Notes: generated by a model not told the origin, from the letters alone. 64,000 bases of DNA from Thermoflexibacter ruber (GCF_900113045.1 NZ_FONY01000006.1:62001-126000); one strand, 5' to 3'. Counted from the first letter of the stretch, positions 1 through 9,313 are shown. Made by a program: numbers and translations.

Positions 1-89
1 ATGCGGATAAAATCAGAAATTTGTGTAGGCACAGAAAACCCTTCTAAGTAAGAGATAGCTAATAAAATAATAGGCAATAATTTTTTCAT
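1..89 (-). CDS. N-terminus of an exported protein, cut by window edge
   Basis: Only the first 29 codons are visible before the left edge. They start at an ATG on the minus strand and read MKKLLPIILLAISYLEGFS followed by VPTQISDFIR. This is a typical signal peptide: two lysines, a hydrophobic core, then a small/polar region. The gene lies 108 bases downstream of the arginine carbamoyltransferase gene on the same strand. Function cannot be told from this fragment. Confidence 0.6.
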   Translation of the reverse strand, partial: MKKLLPIILLAISYLEGFSVPTQISDFIR

Positions 90-197
90 ATTTATAGAAT
101 AGTTAGTGTTGAATAAGGAACGGTATTTTTCTATAAAGTACGCCTACTTGTATTTTTTACTCTTTACTTTGATGAAATAGCTTAGTGATATGTAAAA

Positions 198-1145
198 TTA
201 TGTATGCTCTAAAATTTTTTTCAATACCGCTTGGGCTGCCCAAAGGCGATTTGCTGCTTGCTTGATGACGATAGATTGAGGACTATCGATGACCTCATCA
301 TCAACTACAACATTGCGACGTACCGGAAGGCAGTGCATAAAATAAGCCTCATTTGTAAGTTTCATCTTGTCTGCTGATACCGTCCAGTTGCGGTCTTTGC
401 TCAAAATTTTTCCATATTGTTTGTAAGATGACCAGTTTTTGGCATAAATAAACTCTGCTCCTTCAAAGGCTTTCTTTTGGTCATACTCTATGGTTGCATT
501 CCAAGTATATTTTTCATCTAACTCATAGCCCTCGGGGTGAGTAATTACCAAATCTACCTCTGCATTGCACATCCACTCAGCAAAAGAGTTTGGCACAGCT
601 TGAGGTAGGGCTTTGGGGTGAGGCGCCCATGTCAATACTACTTTGGGTTTGGGTGTTTTTTTGTATTCTTGGATAGTAACAAGGTCAGCTAAAGACTGTA
701 AAGGGTGCAAAGTAGTGGATTCTAAGCTCACTATAGGCACGCCTGCATATCGGATAAATTGATTTAATACATTTTCTGCATAGTCATCTTCCCTATTTTC
801 CAAACTTGGGAACGACCTTATCCCAATTATATCACAGTACTGCCCCATAACAGCCACCGCATCTTTTACATGCTCTGCCGCATCTCCGTCCATAACTGCT
901 CCTTCTCTGCTTTCCAACTTCCACCCTTCTTTGTTAATATCCATGACTATAACATTCATTCCTAAGTTCATGGAGGCGCGTTGCGTGCTTAGTCGAGTTC
1001 TCAAACTGGGATTCATAAAAATTAAGCCCAACACTTTGTTTTCGCCAAGGTGTTTGAAAGCGTAGGGTTGTTGTTTTAAAAATAGTACCTCTTCTACTAA
1101 GGCTGAGATGTTAGTAACATCTTTGACACTCGTAAAATGTTTCAT
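198..1145 (-). CDS. argF': N-succinyl-/N-acetyl-ornithine carbamoyltransferase
   Basis: Cytoplasmic enzyme that carbamoylates an N-acylated ornithine in the Bacteroidota route to arginine, in place of ornithine carbamoyltransferase. At 315 residues it is full length for the family. Visible landmarks are the carbamoyl-phosphate loop SLRTR (residues 47-51, in place of the usual STRTR), the block GWKLE near 74-78, TWAPHPKALPQAVPNSFAEW near 172-191, and the C-terminal HCLPVRR. These identify the SOTCase/AOTCase branch. As I recall the family literature, residue 90 sets the acyl choice: Pro in the Bacteroides succinyl enzyme, Glu in the Xanthomonas acetyl enzyme. Here the motif GD-x-x-EH has Ala at 90, so the substrate cannot be assigned by that rule. 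The start is ATG; the gene is divergent from the oxidoreductase on the right. Confidence 0.92.
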   Translation of the reverse strand: MKHFTSVKDVTNISALVEEVLFLKQQPYAFKHLGENKVLGLIFMNPSLRTRLSTQRASMNLGMNVIVMDINKEGWKLESREGAVMDGDAAEHVKDAVAVMGQYCDIIGIRSFPSLENREDDYAENVLNQFIRYAGVPIVSLESTTLHPLQSLADLVTIQEYKKTPKPKVVLTWAPHPKALPQAVPNSFAEWMCNAEVDLVITHPEGYELDEKYTWNATIEYDQKKAFEGAEFIYAKNWSSYKQYGKILSKDRNWTVSADKMKLTNEAYFMHCLPVRRNVVVDDEVIDSPQSIVIKQAANRLWAAQAVLKKILEHT

Positions 1146-1248
1146 TTTTCAAATTTCCAAAAATAGGTAAATGAACAATTTGATTAAGTTGATTTTTAAT
1201 TGCAAATTTGAATATAATTTTGAGAAAAATTTAAAAATCTATGTAGAT

Positions 1249-2655
1249 ATGAAAAAAAGGGAAACAAAAAACTCAAGAAGAAAATTTTTAAAGGCTTTGG
1301 GTGGAACTTCTGCCTTACTTGCTTCTGGCTCATTGGGAAACTACGGTCATGCTAAGGTAATAGAGCTTAAAGCGGAGCAGGAAACTGAAAAAAAATATAC
1401 GGCTAACGATAAAGTACGATTAGCTGTAATTGGTTTAGGTATCATTGGGCATTATGATATAGATACGGCTTTGAAAGTACAAGGTACTGAGTTAGCCGCC
1501 ATTTGCGACTTGTATGATGGAAGGATAGAGCAGGGGAAACGCAAATATGGGAAAAATGTATTTACTACGCGAGATTATCACGAAGTATTAGAGAGAAAAG
1601 ACATAGATGCTGTATTGATTTGTACGCCAGACCATTGGCATAGTCAAATAGCAATTGATGCTATGAACAAAGGCAAGCATGTGTACTGTGAAAAGCCTAT
1701 GGTGCATAAATTGGAGCAGGGATTATCGGTCATAGAGGCACAGAAAAAGACAGGAAAAGTATTGCAAGTAGGTAGCCAACGTACAAGCAGTATTGCGATG
1801 GCGGAGGCTAAAAAATTGTACGAATCAGGGACGATTGGACAGATTAACATGGTCATGGCTACTTATAACCGCCACAGTTCAGGGGGGGCATGGCAGTATT
1901 CTATTCCTCCAGATGCCTCTCCAAAAAATATTGACTTTGACCGTTTCTTGGGTAATGCCTCCAAGGTGGCATTTGACCCTATGCGATTTTTCCGTTGGAG
2001 AAACTACCAAGACTACGGCACAGGCGTACCGGGCGACTTGTTTGTTCACTTGCTTTCTGGCTTGCACTACATCACTGGCTCGCTCGGACCTACGAGGATT
2101 GTTGCAAGTGGCCAATTAGCGTATTGGAAAGATGGTCGCGATGTGCCAGATGTAGTTTCCGCAATTATGGAATACCCCGCAACAGACAAGCACCCTGCCT
2201 TCCAAGCAGTCTTACAGGTAAACTTTGTAGATGGCTCAGGGGGAAGGAATCAAACGCAAATTATTGGTTCTGAGGGAATGATAGACATTGGTTGGAATGA
2301 TTTTGTTGTCAAACGCAACCCACTTCCTAAGGCACCAGACTTCGGCGGTTATGATTCCCTTTTTACCTTTACTGAGGAGGTACAAAAAGAATTTATCAAG
2401 CAATACGATGCCAAGTACAGCAAAGAAGATAGAGAGTGGAAAAAAGTAGAAGACATTATTTATAAAGCAGAAAGAGGATACGATGATAGATTAGACCACT
2501 TTAAGAACTTCTTTGCCTCTATTCGCGAAGGTAAACCCGTAGCCCAAGATGCTGCTTTTGGCTTTCGTGCCGCCGCACCTTGCTTAGCTACTAATCTGAG
2601 TATTTTCGAGCAGAAAATAGTACAGTGGGACCCAGTGAATATGAAAATGAGTTAA
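1249..2655 (+). CDS. Tat-exported Gfo/Idh/MocA family oxidoreductase
   Basis: NAD(P)-dependent sugar or polyol oxidoreductase, probably periplasmic. I chose the ATG at 1249 (468 residues): from there the protein begins MKKRETKNSRRKFLKALGG, a twin-arginine signal with the SRRKFLK motif, a hydrophobic stretch and an AxA-like site. The frame is open 26 codons further upstream, but those codons do not extend the signal sensibly. The Rossmann domain begins at VRLAVIGLGIIGH, and the family motifs TPDHWH and CEKPM are present. The C-terminal domain follows, with a conserved GDLFVHLLSGLHY segment. Tat-exported members of this family are common in Bacteroidota and are linked to carbohydrate metabolism; the substrate is not evident. 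A second member lies at 32264-33616 on the other strand. Confidence 0.88.
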   Translation: MKKRETKNSRRKFLKALGGTSALLASGSLGNYGHAKVIELKAEQETEKKYTANDKVRLAVIGLGIIGHYDIDTALKVQGTELAAICDLYDGRIEQGKRKYGKNVFTTRDYHEVLERKDIDAVLICTPDHWHSQIAIDAMNKGKHVYCEKPMVHKLEQGLSVIEAQKKTGKVLQVGSQRTSSIAMAEAKKLYESGTIGQINMVMATYNRHSSGGAWQYSIPPDASPKNIDFDRFLGNASKVAFDPMRFFRWRNYQDYGTGVPGDLFVHLLSGLHYITGSLGPTRIVASGQLAYWKDGRDVPDVVSAIMEYPATDKHPAFQAVLQVNFVDGSGGRNQTQIIGSEGMIDIGWNDFVVKRNPLPKAPDFGGYDSLFTFTEEVQKEFIKQYDAKYSKEDREWKKVEDIIYKAERGYDDRLDHFKNFFASIREGKPVAQDAAFGFRAAAPCLATNLSIFEQKIVQWDPVNMKMS

Positions 2656-2719
2656 ACTGCAAAATAACTATGAAAATATTGACATAAGTACCTAATCAAA
2701 TTAAAACGTTTTTTATTCA

Positions 2720-2883
2720 GTGCCGTAGGCACGACAGCTTTGTAGTGGATAGTAGTCAAACAGATTTATCAAAGTCCCGTTAGGGACGGCACATAAAAAT
2801 TAATAATCAATTAGTTACGTCCCTAATAGGACTTTGATGATTATTTCTCATGATTCATTTCAAAGCGGTCATTCCTACGGAAT
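2720..2883. repeat. Intergenic palindromic elements in the 357-base gap
   Basis: The gap 2656-3012 holds no gene. It carries a short hairpin GTGCC-GTA-GGCAC (2720-2732), a 21-base inverted repeat with two mismatches (2768-2788 against 2818-2838; left arm starts ATCAAAGTCC, with its own hairpin GTCCC-GTTA-GGGAC), and a third hairpin ATTCC-TAC-GGAAT (2871-2883). The first and third share the core CCTACGG in opposite orientation. They lie between convergent genes and have no T-run, so they look like dispersed palindromes rather than plain terminators. Confidence 0.7.
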
Positions 2884-3012
2884 TAAAAGAAGGCAAAAAA
2901 AGTTAAATTACTTATCAATCCAAGTCAGACACACACTGCCTTGAAAAGTCATACCTGCACTCGAGGAGCGATTTTTCCTTGAATGTTAATAAAAAAAATC
3001 TTAATTTTTTTG

Positions 3013-4791
3013 TTACTTACTGAATTTCAAAGCGTCGTCTTCTACTGTTTGAGCATGCTCTACTTTCCCATTTTCATTAAAATTTTCAATGTATTTAAGT
3101 AGATTTTCTCCCCCCGGTAACTGTTTAAGGTTTTCTAAGACACTACTGAGGTCATTGTCAGTTTTTAATGTCTTTACTACTTCTTTCATTACGGGTAGGA
3201 GCATACTTACGTTCATCAAAGTTCCAATGACTCCCCCTGTACTTGTAATAGGTGCATTTGTCGCTGCTTCTCCATTTTGGTTGGTTAATCCATTGATATG
3301 CAAAAACTTAATGCTATCTATTTTTTCCGCAGGAAGCATAAGTTTTTCAATGATTTGAGGCAATAAAGGTATGAGTTTTTCCAAAGCCTGAGAAAGCATA
3401 GCATTTCTGCCTATGGAATTTTCTGCTTCTAATTTTGCCGCTAAGGCTTTGGCTTCTGCATTACCTATTTCCATAATAGCTTTGGCTTGATTTACTGCCG
3501 CTTGGAGTTCTAATTCTGCTGCTTCCTTTTTTGCCTTAGCAATAGTCATGAGCCTGTATGCTTCTGTATCACTTTCTACATTGTTTTTAGCTAACTGCAC
3601 TTGTGCTTCTTTTTCGGCATTAGTAACCTCTATTTGCTTTTGACGATTGGCTACTTCTATGGCTTTGACTGTAATAGCCTGTTCCTCTGCTTTGATTTTT
3701 AAGGCTTCTTGCTTAGCTGTTGCCTCCAGCATTGCCAATTTTTGCTTCAATTGCTCTGCCGTCATAGTTTCACGCTGAATTTTAGCAATCTCAACAGCTT
3801 GCTCTTTTTCCTGTTGGGCAACTAAAATGGCTTTTTCTCTCAACGCCTCTACTACTCTGGTTTCTTGGAGTTTTTTCTCTTCTGCAATTTTTACTGCTCG
3901 CTCTTTTTCTATAAAAGCCTGTTGCTCGATAGATTCCTGTTCTTGCTTAGTTTTTTCTGCTAAGGCATTTTCTTTGGAAACTCTTTCCTTAATTTCTCTT
4001 TGTTGTATAGCTTCTTTTTCTTTCAAATCTTGCTCTATTTGCAACTGCTTGGTACGTGCCTCTTGGTTTTGAACTGCAATGGTGATTTCTCTCTCTCTCA
4101 ATCGCTTGTTGGCAGATTCTGCTTCACCAGAGGTGCGTTGTGCTATTTCCTTAATGCCTTTGGCATCTAATACATTGTTCTCATCGTGCTTGGAAAGCGG
4201 TAACTGCTCTAAGTAATGAATAGCCACATCATCGAGGCGATAACCGTTGAGTATCACATCTCCCCCTTGTGTATGTCCAAGTGCTATGAGGATTTCATCT
4301 CTGAACTGATGCCGATTTTGGTAGAGTTGGTCAAAAGTAAGTTTTGAGCCTGCTGTTTTGAGTGCATCGGCAAATTTTGCTTCAAATAATTCTTTGATAG
4401 TCTGCAAATTAGATGCTCTATCACAACCGATAGTAGTAGCCACTCGCCTGATGTCCTCTTCTACTGAATTGATTTTGACGTAAAAATCTACCTCTACTTC
4501 TGCACGAATCCCATCAGCGCAGGAAAGGCTGTCTGAACCTTTACGGATAATTTTCACAATTTTCACCGTCAAATCTATTGTTTCTATGCGATGGAGTAGG
4601 GGAATCACAATAGAAGAACTTGTAGAAACTTGTGGGTGCGAAAAGCCCAAACCTGTTTTGACCAAAGCCGTCCCCGGTGCCGCTTTTTTCAGAAAGGCAT
4701 TGAGCAAAGCAAAGATAAAAACGAGAAAAATAACTACAATCCCTGCAGGAACTAAAATAGTATAGATGTCCAAAAGCATTAGGTATATCAT
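3013..4791 (-). CDS. Flotillin-like SPFH/band 7 membrane protein (YqiK type)
   Basis: Membrane scaffold of the flotillin/YqiK type, thought to organise membrane microdomains. There is one N-terminal membrane helix (about residues 8-31, hydrophobic up to LLNAFLKKAAPG). It is followed by the SPFH domain (about 40-210; the segment VKTGLGFSHPQVS is typical). Next comes a long Glu/Lys/Gln/Ala-rich coiled coil (about 215-480) that ends in Ala-rich repeats such as AEAKALAAKLEAEN. The C-terminal 100 residues carry a TGGVIGTLMNVSMLLP segment. The size, 592 residues, fits YqiK-like flotillins. No NfeD-type partner gene is next to it. It stands alone, convergent with the upstream oxidoreductase. Confidence 0.85.
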   Translation of the reverse strand: MIYLMLLDIYTILVPAGIVVIFLVFIFALLNAFLKKAAPGTALVKTGLGFSHPQVSTSSSIVIPLLHRIETIDLTVKIVKIIRKGSDSLSCADGIRAEVEVDFYVKINSVEEDIRRVATTIGCDRASNLQTIKELFEAKFADALKTAGSKLTFDQLYQNRHQFRDEILIALGHTQGGDVILNGYRLDDVAIHYLEQLPLSKHDENNVLDAKGIKEIAQRTSGEAESANKRLREREITIAVQNQEARTKQLQIEQDLKEKEAIQQREIKERVSKENALAEKTKQEQESIEQQAFIEKERAVKIAEEKKLQETRVVEALREKAILVAQQEKEQAVEIAKIQRETMTAEQLKQKLAMLEATAKQEALKIKAEEQAITVKAIEVANRQKQIEVTNAEKEAQVQLAKNNVESDTEAYRLMTIAKAKKEAAELELQAAVNQAKAIMEIGNAEAKALAAKLEAENSIGRNAMLSQALEKLIPLLPQIIEKLMLPAEKIDSIKFLHINGLTNQNGEAATNAPITSTGGVIGTLMNVSMLLPVMKEVVKTLKTDNDLSSVLENLKQLPGGENLLKYIENFNENGKVEHAQTVEDDALKFSK

Positions 4792-4906
4792 AATAGTAAT
4801 AATGTTGAAATGTTAATTAGTCAATGTAATTATACGCAAGATTTGAGAATAAAGGCATAGAATTACTAAAAAACTTTTAGAAAATGACCTGATTTATTTA
4901 GTAGAG

Positions 4907-4985
4907 TTCTTGCGAAAGTACCTATTTTCCTTCTCAGAAGGAGAGGGGGCAGGGGTGAGGCGATAAAAAAACACTTTCGCAAGAA
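4907..4985. repeat. Long inverted repeat enclosing a C-rich element
   Basis: Perfect 13-base arms TTCTTGCGAAAGT (4907-4919) and ACTTTCGCAAGAA (4973-4985) enclose 53 bases. On the minus strand the inside reads GCCTCACCCCTGCCCCCTCT and continues CCTTC. It resembles the start of the element inserted in metH at 12784-12876 (GCCTCACCCCCTACCCCTCT, then CCTT). It lies between the flotillin and EamA genes. Confidence 0.65.
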
Positions 4986-5018
4986 GTATAGTATTTAATT
5001 TTCTGATAATATTCTCAG

Positions 5019-5972
5019 CTACACTAAGTCTTCCTGATTTTCCACAGTCGCTATTGCTTTATCTTTCTTTTTGATGCCAATGAGTAAGATGCCCGCAAGA
5101 ACAAATAAAGTACCTATCACTTGCCAGAAAGCAATAGGTTCATCTAAAAAAATATTGGCTAAGACAATAGTGGAAACAGGTCCTATCGTACCTACGATTG
5201 CCATGTTGTCCGAGCCAATAAGCCTGATGCCCTCTGCTGTAAGGAAGGCAGGGGCTACAGTAGCTATCATTGCCATCCAAATGTTAAGTTGATAGACTTC
5301 TTTGGGGAAATCCCATAAGCCACTACCTTTGACAAAAAGATAGTGCATAAATATACAGGCTGTCGCCACCAGCATTACGTAAGAAGTGTATAAGAGAGAG
5401 CCTACTCTGGGTATAATTCTACCACTCCCAATCAAATAAACAGAATAGGTAAGGGCAGAAGAAAATATCAAGGAAACGCCTAAAAAGAAGTTAGCACTAT
5501 TCAAAGAAAAATCGGTTAATAAAGCCAGAGAAATTCCTAAATAAGTCATTACCAATGCAATAATTTGATTTTTAGTGATTTTTTGCTTAAATAAAACTGC
5601 CATAAGTAAGATAACAATAGTGGGATAGATGAATAATATTAGTCTTTCTAAACCTGCACTGATGTACTGTAAGCCTAAAAAGTCCAATAAACTTGAGCCA
5701 TAATAGCCCACTATTCCCATAATAGGAATGAGTAGCTTGTCTTTTTTGCTAAGGGCATGGAAAGGTGCTTTCTTGTATTTATAAAGAATGACTAAGAAAA
5801 AGAAAGGAATAGAAAATACCATTCTCAACATGAGGGTAGAAATAGTATCTACGCCATAGCGGTACATGAGTTTGACTATCACGGCTTTAGAACTGAATCC
5901 AATCGCCCCAAGCATGACCATACCTACCCCCATAAGTCTTTTCAAATCAAGCGAAATGCTTTTTCTCATCAA
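5019..5972 (-). CDS. EamA/DMT-family permease
   Basis: Inner-membrane transporter of the drug/metabolite superfamily. It has 317 residues with about ten hydrophobic segments in two five-helix halves, the usual EamA layout. The first half starts at LMGVGMVMLGAIGFSSKAVIVKL (split by short loops), and the second has the typical LGVSLIFSSALTYSVYLI and a last helix near GTLFVLAGILLIG before a charged tail. The conserved segment LDEPIAFWQVIGTLFVLAGI is the family C-terminal signature. Substrate is unknown; members export amino acids or metabolites. Start ATG at 5972, with a second Met immediately after. The gene stands alone. Confidence 0.85.
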   Translation of the reverse strand: MMRKSISLDLKRLMGVGMVMLGAIGFSSKAVIVKLMYRYGVDTISTLMLRMVFSIPFFFLVILYKYKKAPFHALSKKDKLLIPIMGIVGYYGSSLLDFLGLQYISAGLERLILFIYPTIVILLMAVLFKQKITKNQIIALVMTYLGISLALLTDFSLNSANFFLGVSLIFSSALTYSVYLIGSGRIIPRVGSLLYTSYVMLVATACIFMHYLFVKGSGLWDFPKEVYQLNIWMAMIATVAPAFLTAEGIRLIGSDNMAIVGTIGPVSTIVLANIFLDEPIAFWQVIGTLFVLAGILLIGIKKKDKAIATVENQEDLV

Positions 5973-6149
5973 GAAGTAATTTTAAGGATTCAAAGTTAGG
6001 TAAGATATAAACTAAAAATCGGGTCATTTAAAAAAATAAATCATTTTTTACGATTGAAAAGCAACCTTTCGTATTTTTTATTCCTCTATATCGTAAATTT
6101 TAGTAGTAATAAAAACATAAAAATTATCTAATGTCAAATTTACTTTTAT

Positions 6150-6560
6150 ATGAAAACTTATCTTTTTTTTGTTTTACTTTTGTTGATTATTGGATTGAAT
6201 CAACAAACATTTGCGGCCCACGATACCTCTTTCCCTGTAATTACGGCAGTTTATGAGCGTATGGATTTACCTGTGGAGAATTTTTTAGAAGTTACCAATG
6301 AATCAACAAAGCATCGCGTATCTTGGAAAGAGCGAACTCTCTCCAAAATGATACATAAAAAAGTTACCAAAGCGAAAAAAAGTATCCAACATCATAGAAA
6401 ATCAAAGTCCTTAGGTGGCTTGCTTGCTTTGGTAATAGTTGGCTTAGTACTTATTCCAATAGGTATTGTGATACTTTTGCCTTTGCTCATAGTAGGAGTG
6501 GTTTTGTTAGTATTAGGTATTACAGGTACATTTTTGAGTGGCATAGGAAGTATTTTTTGA
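6150..6560 (+). CDS. Small secreted or membrane protein, unknown function
   Basis: 136 residues. The N-terminus is a clear signal peptide (MKTYLFFVLLLLIIGLNQQ, then TFA-A). A polar middle part is rich in Lys/His (about residues 65-90, KKVTKAKKSIQHHRKSK). The C-terminal third is strongly hydrophobic and rich in Gly, Val, Ile and Leu (two probable membrane segments, about 93-132). A good intrinsic terminator follows 26 bases after the stop, which supports a real transcription unit. I do not recognise the family; Bacteroidota carry many small proteins of this build. Confidence 0.7.
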   Translation: MKTYLFFVLLLLIIGLNQQTFAAHDTSFPVITAVYERMDLPVENFLEVTNESTKHRVSWKERTLSKMIHKKVTKAKKSIQHHRKSKSLGGLLALVIVGLVLIPIGIVILLPLLIVGVVLLVLGITGTFLSGIGSIF

Positions 6561-6586
6561 TAAAATATGCTTACCTTTACTAAAAT

Positions 6587-6624
6587 AAACCTTATAAGAT
6601 TGAAAAATCTTACAAGGTTTTTTA
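6587..6624 (+). terminator. Intrinsic terminator after the small membrane protein gene
   Basis: Near-perfect 15-base stem (one mismatch): left arm AAACCTTATAAGATT, loop GAAA, right arm AATCTTACAAGGTTT, followed by TTTT. The core resembles the other palindromes at 18122, 37553, 43116, 45631 and 48392. Confidence 0.85.
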
Positions 6625-6706
6625 GTTTATTTTTGTTTTTGAATATTACCTGATTTCTCAAATTTCAAAATATTCACAAATTATTTTTAAATGTTTTTCC
6701 TTCCAT

Positions 6707-6931
6707 TATCTTTGCAAACCTTTTTTTTAGAGTTATGAATAATGAGTTATGAGTTATAAATTGATTATCAAATATATAGTACTCAATTTGGACAACTTAA
6801 ATGATTTGTTTTTTTATTTATAACTTCATAATTTACAATATTCTATGCTTTTTTCACATATTACAATGCTAAACTCATAACTTAGAACTCATGACTCACA
6901 ACTTAAAACTTATAACTATATAATATAACGT
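6707..6931 (+). promoter_or_regulatory. Leader of the pyrophosphatase gene with -7 box and AT-rich inverted repeats
   Basis: A Bacteroidota -7 box TATCTTTG lies at 6707-6714; I see no good TTG at the usual distance upstream. The roughly 210-base leader holds low-complexity repeats of the words GAGTTAT (6730-6765) and ATAACTCA/AACTCAT (6870-6915), which are complementary, so the leader could fold on itself. No gene is seen in the gap 6561-6931. Confidence 0.45.
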
Positions 6932-9124
6932 ATGGAAAACTTGGTTTACTCTCTACCGATTTTTGGTATAATCGGTTTACTCTATGTGGCTTGGCGTTCG
7001 GCATGGGTAGCAAAGCAAGACGTAGGTTCTCAAAAAATGGCTGACATTGCGGCGCGTATCGCTGAGGGTGCTATGGCATTTTTAAAAGCAGAATACAGAG
7101 TATTAGCGATTTTCGTAGTTTCTGTTGCTATTCTGCTTGGTGTAAGTGCAGGTGATAATTCTTCTCCTTTGGTGGCTGTTTCTTTTGTGTTGGGGGCATT
7201 TTGCTCTGCTTTGGCAGGCTTTATAGGAATGCGCGTAGCAACCAAAGCAAACGTAAGAACTACCAATGCTGCCAGAACAGGATTGAGCAAAGCCTTAGAA
7301 GTAGCTTTCATAGGCGGTTCTGTGATGGGAATGGGAGTAGTTGGCTTAGGAGTGTTAGGTTTGGGAACGCTTTTTATTGTGTATGGCAATCTCTTTGGTA
7401 CTGATGCTCAAAATATTCAAAAGGTAATTACAGTAATCACAGGTTTTTCTTTTGGAGCTTCCTCTATTGCACTTTTTGCACGTGTAGGTGGAGGCATTTA
7501 CACCAAAGCGGCAGACGTAGGGGCTGACTTAGTAGGAAAAGTAGAAGCAGGTATCCCCGAAGACCACCCTTTAAACCCTGCCACTATTGCAGACAACGTA
7601 GGGGATAACGTGGGGGACGTAGCAGGTATGGGAGCAGACTTATTTGAGTCTTACGTAGGTTCTATTATTGGTACTATGGTATTGGGTGCGGCTTTTATGT
7701 CTGCGGATTTTGTTCAGGCTGATGGCATGAATGGACTCTCTGCGGTGCTTTTGCCTTTGGCTTTGGCGGCAGTAGGTATCATTGTTTCTATTATTGGTAC
7801 GTTCTTCGTAAAAGTAAAAGAAGGTGGTAATCCTCAATCTGCCCTAAATATTGGTGAGTTTGGCTCATCTGCCATTATGATTGTTGCTTCTTACTTCATC
7901 ATTACCAATATTTTGCCTGAAAAATGGACTTTTGTAGATGCTTTGTATGGTGGAGTTACCAGAGAAATGACTGCTATGGGGGTATTTTGGGCTACTATCA
8001 TTGGTTTAGTAGCGGGTGTACTGGTAGGTTTGATTACGGAATACTATACAGGCATGGGCAAAACTCCTGTAAAATCTATTGTAAATCAGTCTTCTACAGG
8101 TGCAGCAACCAATATTATCGCAGGTTTAGGCGTAGGTATGATGAGTACCGCAATTCCTGTGCTTTTAATCGCTTTCTCTATTGTAGCGGCATTTGAAGCA
8201 GGTGGCTTGTACGGCATTGCGATTGCGGCGGTAGGTATGCTTTCTAACTTAGGGATTCAGTTGGCAGTAGATGCTTACGGACCGATTTCTGACAATGCAG
8301 GTGGTATTGCAGAGATGTCAGAATTACCCAAAGAAGTACGTGGCAGAACGGATAAATTAGATGCAGTAGGAAATACGACAGCGGCGATTGGAAAAGGTTT
8401 TGCGATTGCTTCTGCGGCATTAACAGCCTTGGCTTTGTTCGGGGCTTATATGACTTCTGCGGGAGTAGGTTCTATTGATATTTCTAAGGCAAACGTAATG
8501 GCAGGTTTGTTGATTGGGGCTATGTTGCCTTTTGTATTCTCTGCTTTGGCAATGGGAGCAGTAGGTAAGGCGGCAATGGATATGATTCAAGAAGTTCGCA
8601 GACAGTTCAACAATATTCCTGCCCTAAAAAATGCACTTGAAGTAATGCGTAGGAATGAAGGCAAAGAGGAGCATGAATGGTCAGCACAAGACCAAGAAAC
8701 TTTCCGCTTGGCAGATGGGAAAGCTGAGTATGGAAAATGTGTAGAAATCTCCACTAATGCAGCAATCAAGCAAATGGTAGTACCGGGAATGTTGGCAGTA
8801 GTTGCTCCTGTGGTAATTGCTTTCTTGCCGGGTATGGGCAAAGAGGCTTTAGGTGGCTTATTAGCGGGTGTAACTGTTTCAGGTGTACTCATGGCGATTT
8901 TCCAATCTAATGCAGGTGGTGCTTGGGATAATGCAAAGAAATCTTTTGAAGAAGGGGTGGAAATCAATGGGAAGGTATATTACAAAAAATCTGACCCACA
9001 CAAAGCAGCAGTAGTAGGCGATACCGTAGGCGACCCTTTCAAAGATACTTCAGGACCCTCTTTGAATATCTTATTGAAATTAATTTCAGTAGTGGCTTTG
9101 GTGCTTGCGCCATTTATTAGATAA
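6932..9124 (+). CDS. hppA: Ion-pumping membrane pyrophosphatase, K+-dependent type
   Basis: Hydrolyses pyrophosphate and pumps H+ and/or Na+ across the inner membrane. It has 730 residues with about 16 membrane helices, normal for the family. The substrate-binding core is visible: [19 protein letters not shown] and [18 protein letters not shown] (the DxxxD-type Mg-PPi ligands), then the second acidic cluster [16 protein letters not shown] and the third [18 protein letters not shown] region. The motif [10 protein letters not shown] has Ala where K+-independent enzymes have Lys (GNTTKA), so K+ stimulation is expected. Bacteroidota members of the K+-dependent class include Na+ and dual Na+/H+ pumps. 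The ion here is inference. It is monocistronic, with a long terminator following. Confidence 0.96.
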   Translation: MENLVYSLPIFGIIGLLYVAWRSAWVAKQDVGSQKMADIAARIAEGAMAFLKAEYRVLAIFVVSVAILLGVSAGDNSSPLVAVSFVLGAFCSALAGFIGMRVATKANVRTTNAARTGLSKALEVAFIGGSVMGMGVVGLGVLGLGTLFIVYGNLFGTDAQNIQKVITVITGFSFGASSIALFARVGGGIYTKAADVGADLVGKVEAGIPEDHPLNPATIADNVGDNVGDVAGMGADLFESYVGSIIGTMVLGAAFMSADFVQADGMNGLSAVLLPLALAAVGIIVSIIGTFFVKVKEGGNPQSALNIGEFGSSAIMIVASYFIITNILPEKWTFVDALYGGVTREMTAMGVFWATIIGLVAGVLVGLITEYYTGMGKTPVKSIVNQSSTGAATNIIAGLGVGMMSTAIPVLLIAFSIVAAFEAGGLYGIAIAAVGMLSNLGIQLAVDAYGPISDNAGGIAEMSELPKEVRGRTDKLDAVGNTTAAIGKGFAIASAALTALALFGAYMTSAGVGSIDISKANVMAGLLIGAMLPFVFSALAMGAVGKAAMDMIQEVRRQFNNIPALKNALEVMRRNEGKEEHEWSAQDQETFRLADGKAEYGKCVEISTNAAIKQMVVPGMLAVVAPVVIAFLPGMGKEALGGLLAGVTVSGVLMAIFQSNAGGAWDNAKKSFEEGVEINGKVYYKKSDPHKAAVVGDTVGDPFKDTSGPSLNILLKLISVVALVLAPFIR

Positions 9125-9150
9125 AAATTTATATATTTCATACATCTTTT

Positions 9151-9204
9151 AAAACTGTACTCTAAACTTAATCATTGCATTAGGTTTTGGGTACAGTTTT
9201 TGAT
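9151..9204 (+). terminator. Terminator after hppA
   Basis: Arms AAAACTGTAC (9151-9160) and GTACAGTTTT (9191-9200) are perfect complements. The enclosed 30 bases continue the stem with AAACTTAAT against ATTAGGTTT. A short T-run follows. It ends the pyrophosphatase unit before the riboswitch promoter. Confidence 0.8.
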
Positions 9205-9256
9205 TTTCGTGAACACTGCGTTTTGACAAATATTGTAAGTTTTCATTCTATTACAT

Positions 9257-9287
9257 TTGTAAATCAGCAAAATACCTATTATATTTG
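9257..9287 (+). promoter_or_regulatory. Promoter of the SAM riboswitch transcript
   Basis: TTG (9257-9259), 20 bases, then TATATTTG (9280-9287) match the Bacteroidota TTG-N19-21-TAnnTTTG promoter. The riboswitch aptamer begins 27 bases further on. A second TAnnTTTG copy, TACATTTG, overlaps the -33 element. Confidence 0.6.
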
Positions 9288-9313
9288 TAAGTCAAATAGT
9301 TTATTATACAAAT

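Noticed and set aside
1171-1248. A 26-codon N-terminal extension of the first oxidoreductase
   Set aside because: It would bury the twin-arginine signal; the ATG at 1249 places the signal at the N-terminus.
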